Positions 1 to 13,800 of a stretch of 64,000 nucleotides of DNA are shown here, one piece after another; positions within the stretch are counted from its first letter, which is position 1; each line of letters begins with the position of its first letter. Origin of the DNA: Tubulanus polymorphus (lineage: Eukaryota > Nemertea > Palaeonemertea > Tubulaniformes > Tubulanidae); the NCBI RefSeq assembly GCF_964204645.1, contig NC_134034.1:12467962-12531961 (forward strand), read 5' to 3'. The notes under the pieces are model-generated. The model searched no databases, had not been told where the DNA came from, and worked only from the letters and a program-made list of their open reading frames with translations. A program made the translations under genes and the position numbers.

Positions 1-1781
1 CAAAAGTGCAGGATATCACATGCCTGAAGTAGCTTGGGCTTGAAGCTAATTACACCACGAGGGCAGATCTAGACAAATATATCCGAATTTCAATTGCTAG
101 ACTTTAGAGTGTGGTCGAATGAGAGAGTATAGCATCTCAGGGAATGTCTAGAAGTTCAAATCACACTGCGTAGATTTGTTCACCTCAAGATTCATATAAA
201 ACTCAAACAGTGCCATAAAAATGAGCACCTGAAGTCTACATCAAGGACGGGGGTGGCCATTTTATCAGAATCTTGGGAAGAAATCCGTCGAGGAAGCGTC
301 GATGGATAAAAGCAAACACATCTGATTTAAAAAAAAAAACATGTTTTGATCATTAGTTTCCATAATATTGAAAGTATGCCTGTTTCAATAATTCTCATTA
401 AAAAACCAAAACCGACCCTGAAAGATATATTCCAATGAGGTTGGTTTGCAATTTAGGTGGTAAACTATTGGAGATTTGGCTGTAGAAATATGAATCACAT
501 TATGTTTCATGCAGTAGCCTATGTCGTAATACATTGACGCGATTGTGTGCTTATAGATTTCACATGGTCACGGTCGAATGATCGTGGGTGGTTCTCAGAG
601 AATTTACTATACGCCAGTTCAATTGAGTCAATTCACGCTCGTAACACAAACTAAATCCCGTATACTCTAACGTGCGGTCAGCCCTATGGGCCCTGGTTGT
701 TAATTATTAAGATTTTTGATGACGCGGTCTTTCGTCTTAGACTGTTGTTTGGTCATTGTTCGGAAGGTTGACCAAATTTCATCTGGGTTTGCATGCAGAC
801 TTTTCGAATTTGTCTATACCCAAGCTTTCTTAGCGTTTTGAATGCTTAATTGGTGGTTTCTTCAGCCGACTTTAAGGCAAGGAGATTGTCGATGGAGTTT
901 CTTTGTATCAATAGAGACAGATTTTAATTCATAAAAATTCTTATTCAATTGAGTGGAGACATATTAGGCATTTTAGATTACTTGCAGCATGGATCCTCTG
1001 GAAATTCTGCCAACAACTTCATTGCGCTTACCACTCATAATTTGAAAAACCCAAATTTCTTTCTTTAATTTTGATACTGGATTAAACGGTGTCATCATGT
1101 AAATCTAGGAACTAGTCCATATTAAGAATTTCGTTTCTTGCTTTCAGTCTTAAAATGATAGTATCTTTTTTTTCCAAAATATTTTAATGGCGTTCATATA
1201 AATGTTTGTTTATGGATAAGATTGGTAAGGGAAAAAATTTATTTGAGCCTTTCTTTTCGAAGACAGGATAGGTACTCAAGCAAGCAAGGAAAGCTAGCAA
1301 ACAAGAAACATCATCATCATCAATATCACGGACTTATGGAGGCCTGTTGAGGCCTATTGGTGTCCGGCTCGTTTGGTAATTAACATCAATTTAGGTGACG
1401 GTCGGTTTAAAATATTTCTCATGCAGCCATAGTTTGATATGCACCTAGCCCATCTAAAAGATGGGCGTTAAATGTTCTTTAGATCAGTTAGAATGGTTGC
1501 CAAGTATTGTAACATTACATGACTAGTTAAAAATATTGATATTGAATGGGACAGGCAACCAGTCTATAAGTGAAGGTAGAGACCGGTAACCAGTCTAGCT
1601 TCTGGTGCGGACTGGTGCGCGCGCTGAAATCACCGGATTTGGACTAGGACTGGTGACCGCGCAGGAAACACCGGATTTGGACTGTTAAAACCCGGAAGTA
1701 ATTTTCGATTCGATTTTGAGATTTTTACTCGTCAAATGTCCCCTGATTTACGGACAGTTATGTGGCGCGTTTGATAAAGAA
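1..1781. other. 5' flank of AVL9, no gene seen
   Basis: No open frame here looks like a protein. The stretch is AT-rich and should contain the AVL9 promoter and 5' UTR, but I see no convincing TATA box or CpG-dense block. A short imperfect direct duplication lies at about 1597-1683: two copies of a block containing GACTGGTG followed by ACCGGATTTGGACT. No RNA gene is recognised. Confidence 0.5.
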
Positions 1782-4700
1782 ATGTCGAGTGCAGGGATGG
1801 ATAAATGTGTCTTACACGTTTGTGTCGTGGGATTTCATCATAAAAAGGGATGCCAGGTAAATTAAAAACTTCCAAGAATCCGTCCGACCAAAATTCCAAA
1901 AACAAGAAAAAAAGACTGTTCCCCCAAAACACTGTAGTCACATTTAGCTGGCGGTCATCACTACCCCGGCAAACTCCTTTTTTTATCATGATGTTTTAAA
2001 CATACCTTGTATAAAATTGACCTCTTTCTATTAAAATTCTCTCTTCTTTCTTTACAAACAGTTAGAGTTTGCTTACCCGCCTCTAATAGAGGGTAACTCC
2101 GTCGACAGTCATGAATTACCCGACGTTTGGAAGCATTTACCATCGTTAGCCCTGCCAGACGGCGCCCATAATTACGAGAAAGACACGATTTATTTCCACC
2201 TGAAATCGAGAGACGATTCTTCTAACACGGTGTTCGGAGTTTCCTGTTATCGTCAAATATCGGCTCAGGTAAAATGAAAAAAACTCGATTCAGGGTTTCA
2301 TTAAATAGTTAATGCTAAAACGGTTAAGTTTGAACAACAAATGATATTGATATAATATATACATTGAATATATATAATATACAATGAATAATATGAAGTA
2401 ACCAATTTGATAGCTATTAAACCCTAAACCAGAAGCAATTAAACCATGACGCAGAAATGGCTTGAAAACTAGAATAAAGTCACAGTTAGATATTCTGTTG
2501 TTCTTGTATTAAAGTCTTGTACCGTAGCTTTATTTGATATTTCATGAGTCAGTTTCAGTCAGAAGTGGTCGAATCAATGGAAGTTTACAGATACAGAATA
2601 CAGTCATGTAGTAAATGTGACAACTTAAGACGAGTCCAAAGATATCTGACCACTTTTCAGGCTAACTCAACTTCGTCCTGTAGGTTGTTTAATTTTTCAG
2701 GATCTGATAAATAAAACTGCTGATATCACTAGAAGTACAGTACAGAAGAGTGTTTGTGTATTGAGTACTCTCGTAAGTCTGATATCTATCTGGTTGTTTT
2801 AGGGGTTACTAGTGTTCGCAATATACACCAGGGCTGGGTTTCATAGATGTGGAAGAAAAATAGTCCCTGGGAACATTTTGAAATTTGTCAGTTATTACCA
2901 TGGTTTCTCATTGTAACCATGGTGGTTGTCACCCAGATTGAGGATTTACCCCTAGGGATAACTTTGATACGCAGGCTATGAAACCAGGCCCTGGTGTCTC
3001 TACAGGGACCATTTTCATATATGCTTGACCTGTTGAATCTATCAGAAAAATCCAGTTAAATCTGCCTTTCGTTTCTGGGTGAAAAATCTTTTCTGATCTC
3101 GTTAATTTTCTTCCAGCCTCTGTACGGTCTGATACAGGCCAAACTAGAGCTGATCACTCATGCGTATTTCGAGGAACGTGATTTCAGCCAGGTGGCGCTG
3201 TTGGAAGCTATGTACACGAATTTGAACGCTCAAATCACCGCGAATCATATCAAAAGTCAAGCGTTTTTAGGTAACGGTTTCAAACCATACGAAACGTCAG
3301 TATTCCATTAGGAGGCTACGACTATATTGTATTTTCTTTTTTTTTTCTTTCAATTAAATATTTTTCAGGAATGTCAGCGCGCGATGTAGTCATTAAATAC
3401 AGACACAAAGTACTGATTCTATTTAAACTGTTGCTCCTAGAAAGAAAGGTAAAAAATAACTAAACTCTTGAGATGTCTTCGATCACCGGATGTGAGTTTG
3501 ACAGATTCGAGTTGGATTTCTTGCACCTAATTTGCTTCGAAGTCGGTTCGAACGCGGGAACATCAGCGGAACCTGATCCAAAATGAAACACAGTTTCATA
3601 GTAGAGTAGAGTTTAAGTTTATGAAAGTGGAATAATTCTATATGGATTCAAATTCAGCCAATAACTGTGGAACTGGGTCGCAGGACTTAGGAACTGGGTC
3701 GCATGGGAGTGATTGTAATAAAACTGTTCAGTAAGTGAAACCGAGTAAAGATTTATCTAATTCCTTGTTTTTAGGTGTTGTTTTTCATGTCTCCAGTTTC
3801 TACACTGAACAACGCGATGTTAGCAATATTATCACTGTTTCCTGGTGAGTACCGTAAACACGTATCAGTGACTCGAGTGAAAACTAAAACCCCTCAATGC
3901 TGACTGATTAATGCCTGAAAGTGCTGGATTTAATTTGAAAATTAAAGAAAAAGATTCCCAGTGTATTGAATAGCGAGTATACCGCTTAAGTGCGTCTACA
4001 CCAAGTGCTGCGATCTTTCAATAGAGATAGAAGATAATGATTAGTTATACTTCATCAATACACTGTGGTGCGGTGTACTCGTTCGTCACCTAATTAATTA
4101 ATACACGGCACTGCGGTGTAAACACACTGAAAGGGTTGATACAAAATGATTTCGATTGTTATGTTTCAGGTATGATTGAGAATGGATTAACGGAAGCAGC
4201 CGGAACAATCACGAGAAAAGTTTCCGCTACCCTCCGAGTCGATAGTTTCGGTGCCGATTTCATCGACGTATCCTATCTCCACGAAGACGACGACCTTGAC
4301 CCGCATGATGATAAACCGGATATCATCAAATCGCATCAGCCGAAATTAATGCTAGAAATGCCGTCGTCCAGGACAACTGCGAATAACTCGGGTTCGTAGA
4401 AATAAATCAAAATTCATCTCGGGAGTTTTTCTCCCAATTTTGATTTTCATCTCAATTTATTTATAGATAATTCGGGTAATTCCCCTCGAGTAACGCCCTC
4501 TAGTGGCGGAGGAACTCCTCGTTCGTCTGATCACGTGTTCTTCAGTTCGTCTCACGATTGTCCCGGTAAAGCGGTGCAGGTGGCGTCACCGGGCGGGTCG
4601 GCGGCGGAAGCGATCACTACTCAGCCGGGGATCGCCCCTGTTCCGTCGTTACCGTGCGTTCACACGGCCGCGTTACATCCCGAGAAAATCGGTTACCAAG

Positions 4701-7700
4701 GCAATGAACAATGCTCGCATTGTCGGCGAGCGTCTTCTAGTCAGAACGACGACGAACGAGCGTCGGTTAAATTTGAAATCGTTGCCGACGATTCTTTTAA
4801 AAAGTCGGAAGGGAATTCGACGTTTTACGCTCGGAATTCGACGGACGCCGCGAGAGCAGACGTCGAGCCGTTTGTGTTCTCCGACGTCGTCAATAGCGAT
4901 GACGAGATCACGTTTAAACAAGCCATCGCACGAGATTCGTTCCTCGAGAAATCGACGCCGGCGTTAACGGTTAACATAACTTCACCCGGCGGAACGATTG
5001 GTAAACCGGAATACACGGATCTGGACTCGCCGGAGAGTCTTTACGAAATCGATCGCGAGGACAACTTCCTGTGGGAGGACGATAAACTGTTACTCGAGAT
5101 CGAGGCCGAACTAGAGGACGATGGGAAGGCTAAGCAGACGTCGACGAGTCCCGAACTGATTTTAGATTTAAAAGGTGAAATCGACGCGCCACCAAGTGTT
5201 AGTTTAGATGAACCAAACGAGCAGACGGAGTCCGGGCAGACGACTACGACAGCTGGATTCATACGCGGTAAATTAAACCTCGTCGAAACTGATGAAACAG
5301 CCATCCACGTAGCGCCCCCTACAGCAACAGACGTTATCAGAAACATGACACCACCAGTCAGTCCGGTTAGATTACAGCAGGACGGACACGGATTTCCATT
5401 AGCTATTTTTACGAAAGTAAGTCATTGATAGAACAAGTTTCTTTCACCTTGGGGGGGGGGGGGTATACTAGAGAAGAACCTTTAATCAAAAAACATCGGA
5501 TTGGTCTAAAGATTTATGGAAAAATGATTTTGTTCTGATTTTCTTGTTTCTGATTTCAGGGATCCGTCTGCCACCCATATTTACCGTTACAATACTTCAA
5601 CATTCTCGAAGACGTCAACATTCGCAGTTTCGTAATCGGGGCAACGAATATTCTATTCAAACAACGGCGCCATCTAACAGACGTTGTGATCGGGGTAAGA
5701 GTTTAATCCCCCCATGAATTAACGAGATTTAAAATACAGCTCAACAATTGTCGACAGTTACTAGCTCTGAGTTAGAGTTAGTTCAATAAGTTAAATCTTA
5801 ATTCGCAACTGTGGAACTGAATCATGGCATATAAACATTTACATTTCTCTGCATTCACCTGCTTTTTAGGAGGGAGCTACGAATTTCGAATTTCACGACC
5901 CTGAACTGAGGAAAGCTCTGACATTGACGACAGCTGATTTGAGATTTGCCGACTATCTCGTTAAGAACGTACTCGGTGAAAATCTAGAAGATCTCTATCT
6001 CGACGGAACCGGTACGAAATGTTTTTATTCGTAAAATCATTGAATGCAAAGTTCAGCAAACAGTAGTTCAGAAAACACTGAGTGATTGAAAATACTGTTC
6101 AAAGGCACAATTTTATATCCTGGGTCCTCTGCCCGGTTTTATATCCTGGGCCCGGTTTTATAGACGTGTATTATCTCTAACCCAGGGGCTAATTCAATGT
6201 GTTAAAGATAAAACCGGTACCAGTAGATATAGCCACACCCAGGATATCAAAGCTACCCTTTGGAATAAATCCTTAAAACGATTGCGTTAGTTTTAGAGAC
6301 TGGTATCAGCTTAAACCCGATGGTTGACTGAATGAATAATTACTTGAGTTAGAATCTGTGGGTTTAAAGTTGATACCGGTCTCTTTAAACCTGGGCCTAG
6401 GATCGAAATCATTAGTTTATCCAAGTGAATGCTTGGGTATAAGTTTTCAAACAGTCTAGCATAACGAACACAAACTATTACTCTAAAATACATAATTAAG
6501 ATGAAAGCGTATTCTATTTAGATGATTTATCAAGTCTCGTCGGTAAGAGAAAACTCCATAACTGCATGAATCAACATTTTGAATCTTGTTTTCTCTGTAT
6601 TTTAAATTCGCATGTGATGTCTGGTATTTGCGCATTGTTTGCCCGCCGAAAGTTCGGATCAAAATATCTTTTATCAATCGGAATTTTGTTGTCAGGTGGC
6701 GGTAGACGGGCGATGAATTTTGGGGTTTTGCCCGGATTTTTGCTTGTTGCTTTTATTATCGTAGTTCCAATCTTTGCCGGTTCAATGAGTGCAAAAATGA
6801 ATTATCATCCAAAACTGAATGTCGATAAATGTCAAAAACTTTCAAACTAATCATTTCAGCAAGTCCTGGCATGTTCTTACTTCAGCAATTCAAGTCCACC
6901 CTATGGTTTTAAGTGTCTTATCTATTATTGAAACATGTTAGATCATCCGCCTGCCCATCTGAATGACATTTTAAGGAAATTAATTTGTTATAAGCTGTAG
7001 TAACGTCATCTCTTCATCATTTTAATGTGAACCAGCGTTAAAATATTGTGCTCACATTATTGAAATATCTTTACGCCCATAATCTGTTTCCATGTTGATA
7101 AAGACACTTGTCTCTCCTCTTGTTAAAAAAAAACAAAATACCCAAATAGATTTGCATTTGCTAACCTGTGACTGAGAATGGCAAAGCAGATCTGGGTTGT
7201 CTCAGGTACCTCCTTGGTTAGTCGTAACATGTCTGTGGCGATCATATATTTTCACAAACCACAAAGCTCATGCAATTATAAAAGCTTACCACCAATGATT
7301 AGGTTACTAACTACTCCTTGGCCTCAAAGTAACTAGGTACTACAACTACGCAGGATCCGATCTAAGCACATTTCTGATTGCCTGGGACAGGTATATTCTC
7401 ATCAAGGCTAGTAGTTTATCATTATCACTTGTCCCCCGGGCTAGTGAAATTTAATGACACAGAGCTTTTTTTCCCACTCGATACAACGGTGAATTGTGGC
7501 CACAAATTTGAATGCCTGTGTAGGGCAAGTAGCTTTTGGAGGGGGCAAGCGAAATTTCAGATGTGCTTGCCCCTCGGACAAGTGGATTTCATTCCTTAGA
7601 TCTGAACCTGCTATGACAAATTCTGATGTAGGGAATACTCCACCAGCTTGAGATGATGAGATCTACCATACGGTCTTAGGGGGAGGCGTTGACTAGAACC

Positions 7701-9434
7701 GATAGTAATCTTGTCTATTCTTTGTGAATAGGTTGGGAAGGTGGTGAAGAATGGATACGAGTACAATTTAAAGTGTACCTCACATCACTGATCGCGACTG
7801 TAGAATATTCAGGTAAGTCCGGTTGGACCACAGATGAAAATCTTTGGGCTCTAGAAGTTATGGCTAAACTCATTTTGGTTCTCGAGTCGATTTATAAAAG
7901 TGGTTTAGGCTTAAGAAAAAAATGATAACTTGTTTCTCCGCAGTTGCTGGGTCATTTTTCGGAAACCGTGATAAAATTCATTTCTATAACTGTCGGGTCT
8001 GTTATTGTGAGCTTGATCATGTTTTTAGATAAAGTGTAGTAGGTGGCCGGCCGGGTCAACTTTCAGGCTTAGCAGACGGGGAAACAAGGAATTTATTTTT
8101 TCTTAGCCTTGAAGTAGTGCTATTACTGATTTGTTGCTTTGAAGATCCGAATAACTGTCGTTTGTTTTTACAGGTGATGAGAAATTGTGCGACGAGTTTA
8201 ATACGAATTTCGTCCGCGCTTGGAAAACTACGCATAATTATAGAGTATGGAAGAGCGGGCAGCAGAAGCACGGTGATATCAGTGAAATGGACTGCGGGTA
8301 AGCATGCACCGAGGGTCTGGTTAGTTTACTAAGTCTTTCATAATCTGAATGATGGACTCACACCATTGTGAAAATGACAGAGGCGCATTTGTTTGAAATC
8401 AGTTTGTAGGAAAATCGTCTTTATTCATACTGGTTTACAAACCGGTTCACATAAACCGGCGTCTTTGTTCAGGCGTAAAACCTAAACGGTTTGCGTAAAC
8501 CAAACCGGTTTACGAGCGGTTTGCAACATCAAACTGACTTTTCCAACATGGCCGAATATGGGAATTTCCGCTGTCATCTGACTCAAACCGACTTTTCGTT
8601 CTGTCGCATTTGTTCATTCTACGGCAACCGATATAAACAGGTTTATACAATCCGATTTCAAACAAATTCGCCTCAGGTTACTGACTAGGAAGGGGCGTAC
8701 ATAGTTAATACTACAATGGAACCTCTATACAACGAACTTCCCGGGACCAGAAAAATATGTTCGTTATAACCGATAGTTTGTTATGTCCAACAGAAAACAA
8801 TCAATTTGGGCTTATTATTCGTGACGAAATTTGTTTTATGCGACGAATGATTGTATCCGAGTTGGTTATAACTAGGTTCCACTGTATCGCTTAATAGCAA
8901 GGTGCATTTTGAGTTCAGTCAATGAATTCAAATTGTTTTTATACTTCAGACATCCGTGTCGCGGTCAAATAGGTATAGGAGATATGAAACTACGCATACA
9001 ACAGTAAGTACCTGTACTGGACCCAGTTCCACAGTTGTGAGTTAAGATTTGACACTAGAGTTTACTCACAACTCACGAGTTAACTCTTACTCGCAACTGT
9101 GGAACTGTATAGAGGTCCTTATTCACCTGCTAGAAATTTCTATAAAAATTATTGTCATTTTTTTCTTTCGTTTTGAAAGTTCGATGCAGTCGACAGAAAA
9201 AGGCCGCAAAATCATGCAATCAACAGAACAAGTCGTTAATAAAACGGGGAAAGCTGTCGGTAAGCTTATAACTTAAATCCTAATGGCTTAGATCTTATGT
9301 CTCACAACTAATGACTAATGTTTTCTTATTATTCAGAAAGCGCTTTCAGTCAAGCTAAATCTACATTCAGTGGTTGGTTCAATTATTTAAAACCACAACA
9401 ACAACAAGAGACGTTGGATGAAGCAGACGAATAA
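1782..9434 (+). CDS. AVL9: AVL9, DENN-type late secretory pathway protein
   Basis: The coding exons read 1782-1856, 2062-2268, 2701-2772, 3117-3270, 3369-3448, 3775-3844, 4170-4391, 4467-5416, 5560-5694, 5870-6011, 7732-7812, 8174-8297, 8950-9003, 9180-9259 and 9337-9434. They sum to 2,544 nt (848 codons with the stop) and every phase joins. The N-terminus has VCVVGFHHKKGCQ, then EFAYPPLIEG and LPDGAHNYEKDT, all hallmarks of AVL9. KYRHKVLILFKLLLLERK and LSLFPGMIENGL follow. After a linker come FPLAIFTKG, GATNILF, TADLRFADYLV and a W-K-T-T-H-N-Y-R-VW block, matching the C-terminal half of human AVL9 (about 648 aa). The protein here is about 847 aa, and the excess is almost all in the acidic, Ser/Thr-rich linker encoded by exons 6-7 (about residues 225-600). 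The ATG at 1782 gives the expected short N-terminus; the ATG at 1797 is an in-frame alternative. The family acts in late secretory traffic and cell migration, probably through its DENN fold on Rab or Arf GTPases. The exon 6 donor (G|gttcgt) is weak but is required by the frame. Confidence 0.93.
2829..2993. mobile_element. palindromic MITE in AVL9 intron 2
   Basis: The ends are inverted copies: CAGGGCTGGGTTTCATAG at the left and CTATGAAACCAGGCCCTG at the right. The CAGGG termini resemble hAT elements. I see no coding capacity and no clear target-site duplication. Confidence 0.6.
7351..7610. mobile_element. hAT-like MITE (family 1) in AVL9 intron 10
   Basis: This is an imperfect copy of the element at 32355-32611. 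Its ends read CAGGATCCGATCTAAG and CTTAGATCTGAACCTG. The body shares long blocks with that copy, such as GTAGGGCAAGTAGCTTTTGG. The flanks CTACG and CTATG look like a decayed 5-bp target duplication. Confidence 0.7.
8714..8884. mobile_element. Tc1/mariner- or pogo-like MITE in AVL9 intron 12
   Basis: The ends are CAATGGAACCT and AGGTTCCACTG, flanked on both sides by the dinucleotide TA (8712-8713 and 8885-8886). The interior repeats the motif ACGAAC/GTTCGT. The same terminal sequence occurs at 31598-31967 and, truncated, near 41352. TA duplication with CAGTGGAACCTC-type termini is characteristic of the Tc1/mariner/pogo group. The element is non-coding. Confidence 0.7.
9024..9107. repeat. hairpin repeat of the CAGTTCCACAGTTGTG family
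   Basis: An inverted repeat runs from CAGTTCCACAGTTGTGAG to a right end reading GCAACTGTGGAACTG, in AVL9 intron 13. Single arms of the same motif occur at about 3665 and 5805. The arm is also the core of the tandem arrays at 22130-22460 and 51305-51540, so this hairpin may be the ancestral form of that satellite. Confidence 0.6.
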
Positions 9435-10262
9435 TGTTGCTGCGGGCGATACGTCGGATAAGGCAGATGACCGTATCGACTGTCGGACTGCGGATGTTGC
9501 AGGGGCGGATCTTGGAAAATTGAAAGGCTGTCGGGGTCCAGAAAGAAGAATCCACCCCTGTTTTTTGAAATTGAATATTATTACATTCGCGATGATTTTG
9601 TCTGGTGCACTTGACACACGTTCAGCTGTGATACTCACTATATATCAATGCATATTACTGTGGGCAGGGGTTGGGTGAGGAGGGCGCTGGGTGGGGTAGG
9701 GTTGGGGTGAAGGGGGCCTGGGATAGTTAATTTGTAAATAGAATATTTACTTTGTGAATACAACCGAATGGTTTAAGGGGGCTCCTAGGTGTTATATTTC
9801 TAAAATTTCCATTTTCAAGATATTGAATTGAGTGACATTAGTATGTTGTTTATTTTAGGAGCCCCCCTAAATTTGTCATTCTGCTTTGTATGTAACGCTA
9901 TTGGAACAAAGGGGCCGGGGTAAAAAGGGTTTAAAATCGTCAACTGTTTGCTTATTCTTTCAATTACCTTCCAGGACCCAGAACTGGGTCTAAAATTCTA
10001 CTTAATCAATTATATACTAATTAAGAAATTTATTTATTTAAATCCGATTCTTTGTTTGTTGATAGTTATAATGATGTAGTTTCGAGATCTTGTTTTCTCC
10101 CTAATAGATTTTATACGCCTAACTATTGTATCACTTGAAAAACCATTCCTCACCGGATTTGAATTATTTAATAAATTATGCAAATGAATTTTGTTTCTAT
10201 CACTGAAAAATAATTGTCTGTATTTCCCTTCAAGAGGTGATTAGATTTGGGACAGGGGTATT

Positions 10263-10650
10263 CAGTCAGCCCCCCCGATAAACTGCCCACACATCGGGGC
10301 AGAACGATTTTGGCAGTATAGCGAATGTATCAGGGGGTGTTTTACAATGTATTTGCATAAAAGTATACAGGATCATTCATTACTTACGTACGGATGAAAT
10401 TAGAATTTTTAAACCCCCCTCCCCCTCTGTACACAAAATCGGCCATTTTATCATATACATTAAGCATTACAGTACGCAATTTCACTAACCCCCTCCCCTA
10501 ATGCATACGTAATAAATGAATGACCCCTGACATGTATTAAGAAAACCTGGCAGTAGGCGGGGGTGGCAGTATATCACTGGTTGACTCCAAGGTATTTTTT
10601 TAGTCCTTTTTTGAAATATTCAATTGTGGCAGTATATCGGGGGTTGATTG
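10263..10650. mobile_element. TA-type MITE (family 2) split by a nested MITE
   Basis: The left end reads CAGTCAGCCCCCCCGATA and the right end ATCGGGGGTTGATTG followed by TA. It has the same termini and the same GTGTTTTACAATGTATTTG block as the larger element at 59187-59823. A second MITE (10370-10527) sits inside it, so the insertion order is clear. Confidence 0.65.
10370..10527. mobile_element. MITE with GG(G/A)TCATTCATT termini, nested in family 2
   Basis: The ends are inverted: GGATCATTCATTACTTACGT and ACGTAATAAATGAATGACCC. The interior shares ACAAAATCGGCCATT and CATTAAGCATTACAGTACGC with the copy at 31761-31923. Both copies are themselves inserted inside other MITEs. Confidence 0.75.
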
Positions 10651-10841
10651 TAGCACTACTAAAGTGCTACCTTTTGGAAAAACTTTCGTCAGTCTGATCA
10701 CGATTTCTTGGTTGATCCTGTTTCCAGATTTCCAAAAAACAACCAACAAACATGAGAACTCAGTTTTTTAAATCAACCATAAATATCTTCTCTTATTTTT
10801 TACACAAAATAAAAATCTACACAAAATAAATGCTTCAAGAA

Positions 10842-13800
10842 TCACACTTCAGGTGGCGCCACTTTATATTCCTCGTCGGTCTCGATACCGATTTCTTCCT
10901 GGAAAATATAAACCAACAAAACAGTTAAAGAGATTGATAGACATGATGAGGCATTGAGCTCATCAGCAGCCATTGACAGATTCCCTGAATAAATCTGAAG
11001 AATTTCTATTAAAATGTTATAATTCATTCATCTTTTTATGAATTATGTAGTGATGTAAGAAAAGTGTGGTAACTCATATCCAGATCCCCTGAATTTTCCA
11101 TTTTCCCTACGAGGGTATCAGTGATGGTGTCTTTGAGTTAGTCAAACGATGAGTGTATATCTAGTCATGGGTGCATTCGATGTAACATGAACCAGACAAC
11201 CACACATCACTCGACTACCCTCTAGAGGGCGCAGGGAGGACGAGTGAGAGCTCAGCTCGTCCTGGGGAAGGGGTAACACTATTGAGAACCAGGTAACAGT
11301 AAACTATCATACTAGAAATCCTTGTAATGAGTTGACTGGTCTCAAACAGCCAGGGATGAGTGTTCATCTAGTCATGACTAACTAAACATGGACTGAAATA
11401 GACGCTCATCAAAAGCCATCAGACATAGAAGGGATGGATTGAGAAATAGAGGTAAACCAGGGCTGGATGGAGAGATAGTTAAACCAGGGCTGAATGGAGA
11501 GAGATACAGTTAAACCAGGGATGAGTGTTCATCTAGTCATGAAACATTTATCAACATGGACTACGAATAACACACATCAACAGTGAAACTGCTGAGTGTC
11601 GCAGGTGTCAGCAGTGAGTGTTGTATGAGTCGGTGGGGAGTGTCGTAGGTGTCAGTGGTGAGTATACCTCTAGTCATGATTAAGTAATATTTAACATTAT
11701 CTAGAAATATAAACACAACCTCCACACGACTGCTTTATTTCAGGCTCCGCTCAGGCTGGTCCTCTCTCCTCACTGGCTTGTCCTCTCTCCTCACAGGCTG
11801 GTCAGGCTGCTGCTGCTGCTTTCTCGTGTCACAATGCGATTGTCTCGATACGGTCTGGATGAGTGTAACTCTAGTCATGATATCAATATTCGACATGGAC
11901 AAGAGAAACAACCATCAAAACAGAATCAGTAATATTACTCTACAGCAAACTCTGACCACCTTGCACTATTCAACCACTCTGTCCAACTAGGAGCAATTCT
12001 TCATATCCAAGTGTGGCTAATACATTTATCTACACAGACAGAGCTTATGTTGCACCCATAGCAGTAATTACTGTGTACACATCACAGTTAATCTAAGGCA
12101 GGATTAGACTGTCTAACACTTCATTAACGCGTTATTATAGCAAGTGATTTCATCCATTGTCAAATCATAAATCAAAGAAAGGAACCAAACCAACTGTGAA
12201 ATGGGTGTTGTATTCATTGTACTCTAACACAAGCTGACTGACACTTTAATTATCCACTTATCAATTAGTCACTAACTACTCATAATTGATCTAATAATCA
12301 CACACACACTAACTATAGTGTACTAACTATTACTTTTAATTGCGATAACAGTTTGACACTCGGATACCAATTCAGTTTCTGAGTCAAGAATACCCCCCTC
12401 CCAGGGTCCAACCACTTGCCCGGGGCAGGACTATATTAAATTCACTTGATCCCCCAAAAAGATTTTGGATTTAAAAATACACCTGCCCGGTGGACAAGCG
12501 AAAATGACCAACTTACTCAAATGAGAATAAACTTATACCGGGCAATTGGACAATGCTTAGATCGGACCCTGCGGCCCTATATCATCAGTAATACTTACGT
12601 AAAGTTGTTTTTTAGTTTTAGGGTAACCTTCTAATATCGCGTTGAGGATATCATTCGCGAGACGTTTTCGTTTCTTCCAGATTTTCACGTAATTCGCTCG
12701 TTGAGTCATGACTTCTTCGCGCTCTTCGGGAGTCACTAAATCGCCGGAGTCTTTTATCACTTTCAATTTCGTCTCCTTACTGTTTATCTATAATTATAGA
12801 ATCATCAGAATTAACAAACAATGATGTTTAAGAGTGGGATCTACAGTTTCACAGTTCAGGATCCAATCATTGCGGGAATCAACCCATTTAGTCTTCTGAC
12901 GGATGATTGTGAAACTAATATGACTGCTGCGTAGACGGCAAGTTCATTTTCGAGGGATTAACCTCTTCACTACCACAGATAATGTAACGTACCTCACCAG
13001 AATTCGAACCCAATTGCATCATTCAATTCTCATAAATTCGGTATTAGAGGAACTAATCCTCCATCTATGAGTAAAAATTTGAACTAAATAGAGGCAGACA
13101 AGCACATAGTACGGCTATACGCCGGCAGTGTAATGACTCACCTCGCCAGCGATTGCAGTAAACGCACATATCTGTGACGTAAATATACATCATGCATGGT
13201 GAGATTAGGTCATTATTTGCGATGTAAATATACGTCACAAGTGGTAATGAAGGGTTTAGCGAAATTTCATCCACGGGCAAGTGGCGTTTTGATCGAACCC
13301 TTTAGAGCGGTATTCCGTTTACCTGTTGTTCTAACTGTTTACACTGAGCGATCGCCTCCTCGGTGCCGATAGCGCTCGACAACGATTTCAACTCGCTGTC
13401 CATCTTTTTACACGCGTCGTGATAATCTCGTAAATTAGACGACATCTCGACGATCTCCTGGTCCATCTTCTTAATCTCGGCATCGTCGACATCGGCGAAC
13501 TGACTCTACAAACACAGCACACGTCAGATTTACAGTTTTAAGTCTTAAAACTAACTATCATGGTTCCCACAGTCTAGATGAATTCAATATTCCCAAGTAT
13601 TTCATGGGTGATTTTTCAATTTTCCCAAATGGAAATGAACACATATCGTCATGCAACAGTCAACATTTTTGCGGTGACTGGTTGATTAAGGTGATTTTCA
13701 AGGGAAATTGCTGAAGAAAATTGCCCTTGGCAAATGCAATATGTGAAATGTAATGAATTTCCCAAATATTTCCCTGATTTGAGGAAATTTTTTTCAAATT

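Larger units (their letters stand above)
9435..10841. other. convergent intergenic region between AVL9 and PSMC3IP
   Basis: This is the 3' side of two genes that point at each other. It must hold both 3' UTRs. An AATAAA at 10170-10175 could serve AVL9. The nested MITEs at 10263-10650 occupy the right part. No protein-coding signal is visible apart from short chance frames. Confidence 0.6.

Noticed and set aside
4503-4967. Arg-rich 154-codon frame overlapping AVL9 exon 7
   Set aside because: It is a shadow frame; AVL9 homology and phase continuity fix the other frame as real.
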